Shown in pieces: positions 15,029 through 17,916 of a stretch of 17,916 nucleotides of DNA. A program made the position numbers and the translations under genes. The stretch lies in NCBI GenBank assembly GCA_041595875.1, contig JBFHJN010000051.1, positions 1-17,916 of the forward strand, given 5' to 3'. Source of the stretch: UBA2279 sp041595875 (GTDB lineage Bacteria; Actinomycetota; Coriobacteriia; Anaerosomatales; Anaerosomataceae). Within the stretch, counting starts at the first letter, position 1. Every line of letters starts with the position of its first letter. The notes beneath the pieces are model-generated. The model saw nothing but the letters and a program-made list of their open reading frames with translations, searched no databases and was not told where the DNA came from.

Positions 15029-16930
15029 ATGCGCACGCACCTCAAGGCCCGTCTGTTGATGGCCACAACCGCCGCAATCGTCCTGTTGTGGGCAACGCCC
15101 GCACTTGCGATCGACTTGCACGTGGATGCCAACGCGCTTGCCGGTGGTGACGGGTCTGAAGGGGCGCCATATCAGTCGATCAGCGCTGCTGTCACCGCTG
15201 CGGCGCCCGGAGACTCGGTCTTGGTGTCGGCCGGTACCTATGCCGAGACGCTTGTGATTTCCAAAGGCGTTTCGATTATTGGCGCGGGCACGGATGTCTG
15301 CACGATAGACGCTCAGGGGACAGGCATGTCCGCGGTCGGTTTCTACGCCGGATCAAGTAGTGCGGTGATCTCCGGATTCACTATCACCGGTGGTAGCGGT
15401 ACGACGGACGACAGCGGCAGGTCGTGGGGCGGTGGGGTGTATTGCGTATCGGCTTCGCCGGTTGTGGAAGACTGCCTCATCACCGGAAACACAGCCAACT
15501 ACGGTGCTGGCATCGCGGCGTACCTGGCCTCACCGACAGTGCTCGACTGCGTGATCCGTGGAAACACCGCGGGCTTCTTTGGTGGCGGGCTCATGGCCAG
15601 GGAGGGTTCGCCGACGGTGAACAGTTGCGTGATCCATTCCAACACAGCGAGCAACGGCGACGGTCTCTTCTACATGATGAGCGGCAGTGCTCCGCTGATC
15701 TTGAACTCCACTGTGGCGTACAACGGCGGTATAGGTGTAGCGTCCTTCGGTCCCGGTCCAGTGATCACCAACTCCGTGTTCTGGGGCAATGGCGATGACA
15801 TCGCGTCCGGGGCACTGGCAGTGGTGAGCTATTCGTGCGTCCAGGATACGGACGTTGCAGGTCTGGGTGTCACGCACAGTGACCCGCAGTTCGTGTCTGT
15901 ATCCGGTTCAGATCTTGCCCTGACCGCCGGATCCCCGTGCATCGATACCGCGAATCCTGCCGACTCCATGCCGCACGATATGCTTGGTACACTGCGGCCC
16001 CTCGACGGCGACGCCGATACGGTCGCCGCCCCGGACATGGGCGCTTACGAGTATGACGCGACCCCGCCCGTCACCAGCCGCTCCCCGCTGAGCACGTGGT
16101 TTGCTACCCCGGTGACACTGACATTGTCCGCGACCGATGAGGGCGGCGTTGCGGCGACCTACTACTTCTTCGGCACGGCGGCACCGCAGCTCTACTCGGC
16201 CCCTATCGTGCTCTCTGCCGAAGGCAGCACGGAGCTTACGTTCTACTCCGTGGACTACTCTGGCGGTACCGAGACGGCTGTGGTGTCCAGCATAGGACTC
16301 GACTTCACCCCGCCGGCCACTGTCAGCGACGCACCGCTGGACTGGCAGAACGAGGCCGTCTCAGTGCTGCTGACCGCGGTCGATCCACTCTCGGGCGTCG
16401 CGTCTACATGGTATGCGCTTGATGGTGGTACCCAGGTGCCTTTTTCGGGAGTAGCGATTCCCGTGTCTGCAGAAGGCACTACCACGGTGACCTACGGCAG
16501 CATCGATGCGGTGGGCAACAGCGAATCCACGCAGACTGCGTTGGTCCGTATCGACTTGACGCCGCCCGTCACCACATCTGACGCCGCGACGAAGTACAGC
16601 GATGCTGCTGAGATCACACTTGAGTCCTCAGATGCGATGTCCGGCGTCGACGCGATCTACTACAGCCTTGATGGCGGCGCTTTCCAGAAGTACGTAAGCC
16701 CCGTCGCGGTCAGCACAGTCGGCGATCACGACATCGCGTTCTACGCTGTCGACCTCGCGGGCAACGTCGAAGCTCAAGCCACCGCAGAATTCGAGGTCGC
16801 CGACACCGGCGACGGATTGCCCCACACTGGCGGCACGCTGATGGTGTTGCTGCTCGCCATCCTGGGCGCCGCTGGCATCGGGTTGACGTTCAGAGTTGCA
16901 GCCGTGGGGGGCGCATCCTCAGCAGAGTAG
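15029..16930 (+). CDS. LPHTG-anchored parallel beta-helix surface protein with Ig-like repeats
   Basis: A 633-residue cell-wall protein. Residues 1-28 are a signal peptide (ATPALA). Residues 31-340 form a right-handed parallel beta-helix of the pectin-lyase-like/DUF1565 kind, with stacked rungs such as VVEDCLITGNTA and VLDCVIRGNTA. The helix closes with SPCIDTA and DMGAYEYD, as in choice-of-anchor Q proteins. Three Ig-like repeats of about 82 residues follow (345-427, 428-510, 511-590), each beginning near TPP and carrying a YY or WY...D/GG pattern as in OmpL47-type domains. The sorting signal is LPHTGG (597-602), a hydrophobic helix (604-620) and a short tail with one Arg. No catalytic residues can be assigned; it may bind or cleave polysaccharide. 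ATG 15029 follows GAGGGG by five bases. The frame stays open upstream to 14621, but that part lies antisense to the RlpA-like gene. Confidence 0.88.
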   Translation: MRTHLKARLLMATTAAIVLLWATPALAIDLHVDANALAGGDGSEGAPYQSISAAVTAAAPGDSVLVSAGTYAETLVISKGVSIIGAGTDVCTIDAQGTGMSAVGFYAGSSSAVISGFTITGGSGTTDDSGRSWGGGVYCVSASPVVEDCLITGNTANYGAGIAAYLASPTVLDCVIRGNTAGFFGGGLMAREGSPTVNSCVIHSNTASNGDGLFYMMSGSAPLILNSTVAYNGGIGVASFGPGPVITNSVFWGNGDDIASGALAVVSYSCVQDTDVAGLGVTHSDPQFVSVSGSDLALTAGSPCIDTANPADSMPHDMLGTLRPLDGDADTVAAPDMGAYEYDATPPVTSRSPLSTWFATPVTLTLSATDEGGVAATYYFFGTAAPQLYSAPIVLSAEGSTELTFYSVDYSGGTETAVVSSIGLDFTPPATVSDAPLDWQNEAVSVLLTAVDPLSGVASTWYALDGGTQVPFSGVAIPVSAEGTTTVTYGSIDAVGNSESTQTALVRIDLTPPVTTSDAATKYSDAAEITLESSDAMSGVDAIYYSLDGGAFQKYVSPVAVSTVGDHDIAFYAVDLAGNVEAQATAEFEVADTGDGLPHTGGTLMVLLLAILGAAGIGLTFRVAAVGGASSAE

Positions 16931-16940
16931 GAGCACCCGC

Positions 16941-16959
16941 AGGGGGGACTTGCCCGCCT
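16941..16959 (+). terminator. Weak hairpin after the LPHTG surface protein gene
   Basis: AGGGGGG (16941-16947) and CCCGCCT (16953-16959) pair over seven positions with one G-G mismatch and a five-base loop, beginning ten bases after the stop. There is no T run. A possible terminator only. Confidence 0.33.
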
Positions 16960-16996
16960 CCACAACGTAGCTCTCGACCATAATACGTCTTGCATG

Positions 16997-17017
16997 GTAT
17001 TACGTATTGCGTAATAC
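16997..17017. promoter_or_regulatory. Perfect 8+8 palindrome upstream of the coiled-coil/UbiB genes
   Basis: GTATTACG (16997-17004) and CGTAATAC (17010-17017) are exact inverted repeats around TATTG. A related TAATACG half-site lies at 16981-16987, and TAATAC is followed by a CTTGC/TTGC tail in both places. This is a sharp AT-rich island in GC-rich DNA, about 55 bases before the start of the coiled-coil gene. TTGCAT (16990-16995) and TAATAC (17012-17017) are spaced 16 bases apart and could be a poor -35/-10, which would make the palindrome an operator over a promoter. Confidence 0.5.
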
Positions 17018-17071
17018 TTGCGGTGACGGCAATTCACGCCGCCATGCGAGAGACGATCAGAGGGGGCGGTT

Positions 17072-17419
17072 GTGGTGGCGGGCTTCGATCCTATGAAGTT
17101 CTTTGCGTTGTGGATGTTCACTCACGAGCAGGCCGACGATCTGATGGTGGAGTCTGTCGAGCGCGGTCAGGCTGGTGCCGGAGAGGGGATGTCCGGCGGA
17201 GCCGACGCGTTCACGGACGGCTTCATGGCGATGGTGGCCGAGGAGAAGGCGCGCCTCAAAGAGCAGATCGCCTCAGGCAAGGTCGATGAGGCCGTTGACC
17301 CGCAAGATGAGCGCCTTGAGGAGATCCGCTTCGAGGTCGCCCAGCTGCGCGGCGCCGTTGAGCAGATGCAGGTGACGCTCGACGCCATGGCCGAGCATCT
17401 GCTCGCCAAAGGTGCGTGA
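17072..17419 (+). CDS. Small phasin-like coiled-coil protein
   Basis: A 115-residue soluble protein with no signal peptide. A hydrophobic N-terminal stretch (about 8-16, MKFFALWMF) precedes an amphipathic helix. A Gly-rich turn follows (31-43), then a helix (about 44-68), and a C-terminal heptad-like coiled coil (about 78-112, ERLEEIRFEVAQL onward). Size and layout resemble proteins annotated as polyhydroxyalkanoate regulator/phasin-like that occur next to ABC1/UbiB kinases, but I cannot confirm family membership or any PHA link. Its TGA overlaps the GTG of the kinase gene by four bases (GTGA), so the two are translationally coupled and probably work together. GTG start 17072 with AGAGGGGG about six bases upstream; the next GTG codon is an equal alternative. 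Confidence 0.75.
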   Translation: MVAGFDPMKFFALWMFTHEQADDLMVESVERGQAGAGEGMSGGADAFTDGFMAMVAEEKARLKEQIASGKVDEAVDPQDERLEEIRFEVAQLRGAVEQMQVTLDAMAEHLLAKGA

Positions 17420-17916
17420 TCGTCGTGTCTGCGCGTTCCGCCCGCATCACTCGCGTGCTTCTGGCAGCAGGGGTGCGAGGCATCGTGCGTTCGCGGCTAG
17501 GGCTTGTCTCGGCCAGCACCAGGCGGGCAGCGTTCGCCGCTGAGTGGCGTCGGGCGTTCGAGGAGCTGGGCGGGGCTTTCATCAAGCTCGGGCAGATGAT
17601 CTCGGTCCGTCCGGATGAGTTCGGCGATGAGCTCGCCGGGGAGATGGCCCGGCTCAGAGACCAGGTGGCACCCATCCCGTTCGCTCGCCTGGCACCTGTG
17701 ATCGAGAGGAGCCTGGGCGCACCGCTCCGGGAGCTGTACGCCTCCATCGACCAGAAGCCCCTGGCGACAGCGTCCGTGGCGCAGGTGCATGCCGCAGTGC
17801 TTGCCAGACCGTATCGGCCTGTGTGGGGCGAGGAGCTTCCCGCGGGCGCCGAAGTGGTAGTGAAGGTCATCCGCCCGGGTGCCGCTGACGCTTTGCGTGC
17901 GGATGTCGCCGAGGCC
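17416..17916 (+). CDS. ABC1/AarF/UbiB-family atypical kinase, N-terminal part
   Basis: The first 167 codons of a gene that runs off the right edge. The family hallmarks are present: the KxGQ motif at 57-60 in FIKLGQMISVRPD, the alanine-rich loop that replaces the P-loop at 115-125 (PLATASVAQVH), and the ATP-site lysine K150 in VVVKVIRPG. UbiB/COQ8-type proteins are atypical kinases/ATPases that support quinone or other isoprenoid lipid metabolism. In a menaquinone-using organism the exact target is unknown. The loop reads ATASVAQVH where AAASIAQVH is commoner, a mild variation. GTG start at 17416 overlaps the preceding stop; the ribosome site (AAAGG) is modest, as expected with coupling. Confidence 0.9.
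   Translation, partial: MIVVSARSARITRVLLAAGVRGIVRSRLGLVSASTRRAAFAAEWRRAFEELGGAFIKLGQMISVRPDEFGDELAGEMARLRDQVAPIPFARLAPVIERSLGAPLRELYASIDQKPLATASVAQVHAAVLARPYRPVWGEELPAGAEVVVKVIRPGAADALRADVAEA

Overview
The window looks like a GC-rich chromosomal segment of a Gram-positive, probably anaerobic or microaerophilic member of the Actinomycetota. The nearest guess is an environmental Coriobacteriia-type lineage. This rests on GC-rich codons, frequent GTG/TTG starts, a sortase LPxTG-type surface protein, lipoproteins with lipoboxes and a very large secreted multihaem cytochrome c. The taxonomy is an inference and no marker gene is present. I found no rRNA, tRNA, CRISPR array, transposase or phage gene, and no gene-free stretch longer than about 300 bases.

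Left part (1-5217, all minus strand): the N-terminal part of a CPA2-type cation:proton antiporter; a UbiA-family prenyltransferase; a small lipoprotein just upstream of it, likely in the same transcript; the ablB-ablA pair (beta-lysine acetyltransferase and lysine 2,3-aminomutase, for the osmolyte N-epsilon-acetyl-beta-lysine); and a MarC-family membrane protein. The gap between antiporter and prenyltransferase holds a decayed copy of about 70 bp of ablB that folds into a better hairpin than its parent.

Middle (5430-9494): katG (plus) converges on a VanX-like D-Ala-D-Ala dipeptidase lipoprotein (minus). A membrane-anchored YkuD-type L,D-transpeptidase (plus) diverges from the dipeptidase, and a 10-bp hairpin follows it.

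Right part (9552-17916): a gene of about 4.2 kb (minus) encodes a secreted protein with an FN3-like domain, a ZU5-like domain, ten CxxCH haem sites, seven FG-GAP/VCBS repeats (a predicted seven-bladed propeller), then five more CxxCH sites and one CX5CH. Upstream of it on the same strand is a secreted coiled-coil/RlpA-like protein. Diverging from that is an LPHTG-anchored parallel beta-helix protein with three Ig-like repeats. The window ends with a small coiled-coil protein overlapping the start of an ABC1/UbiB-family kinase, preceded by a perfect 8+8 palindrome.

Working picture (inference): the region from 7650 to 16930 is mostly cell-envelope work, namely wall cross-link editing, wall-anchored and secreted display proteins, and an extracellular electron-transfer protein. 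The prenyltransferase could supply the quinone pool and katG oxidative protection. The most unusual object is the cytochrome with a beta-propeller inserted between two haem modules.
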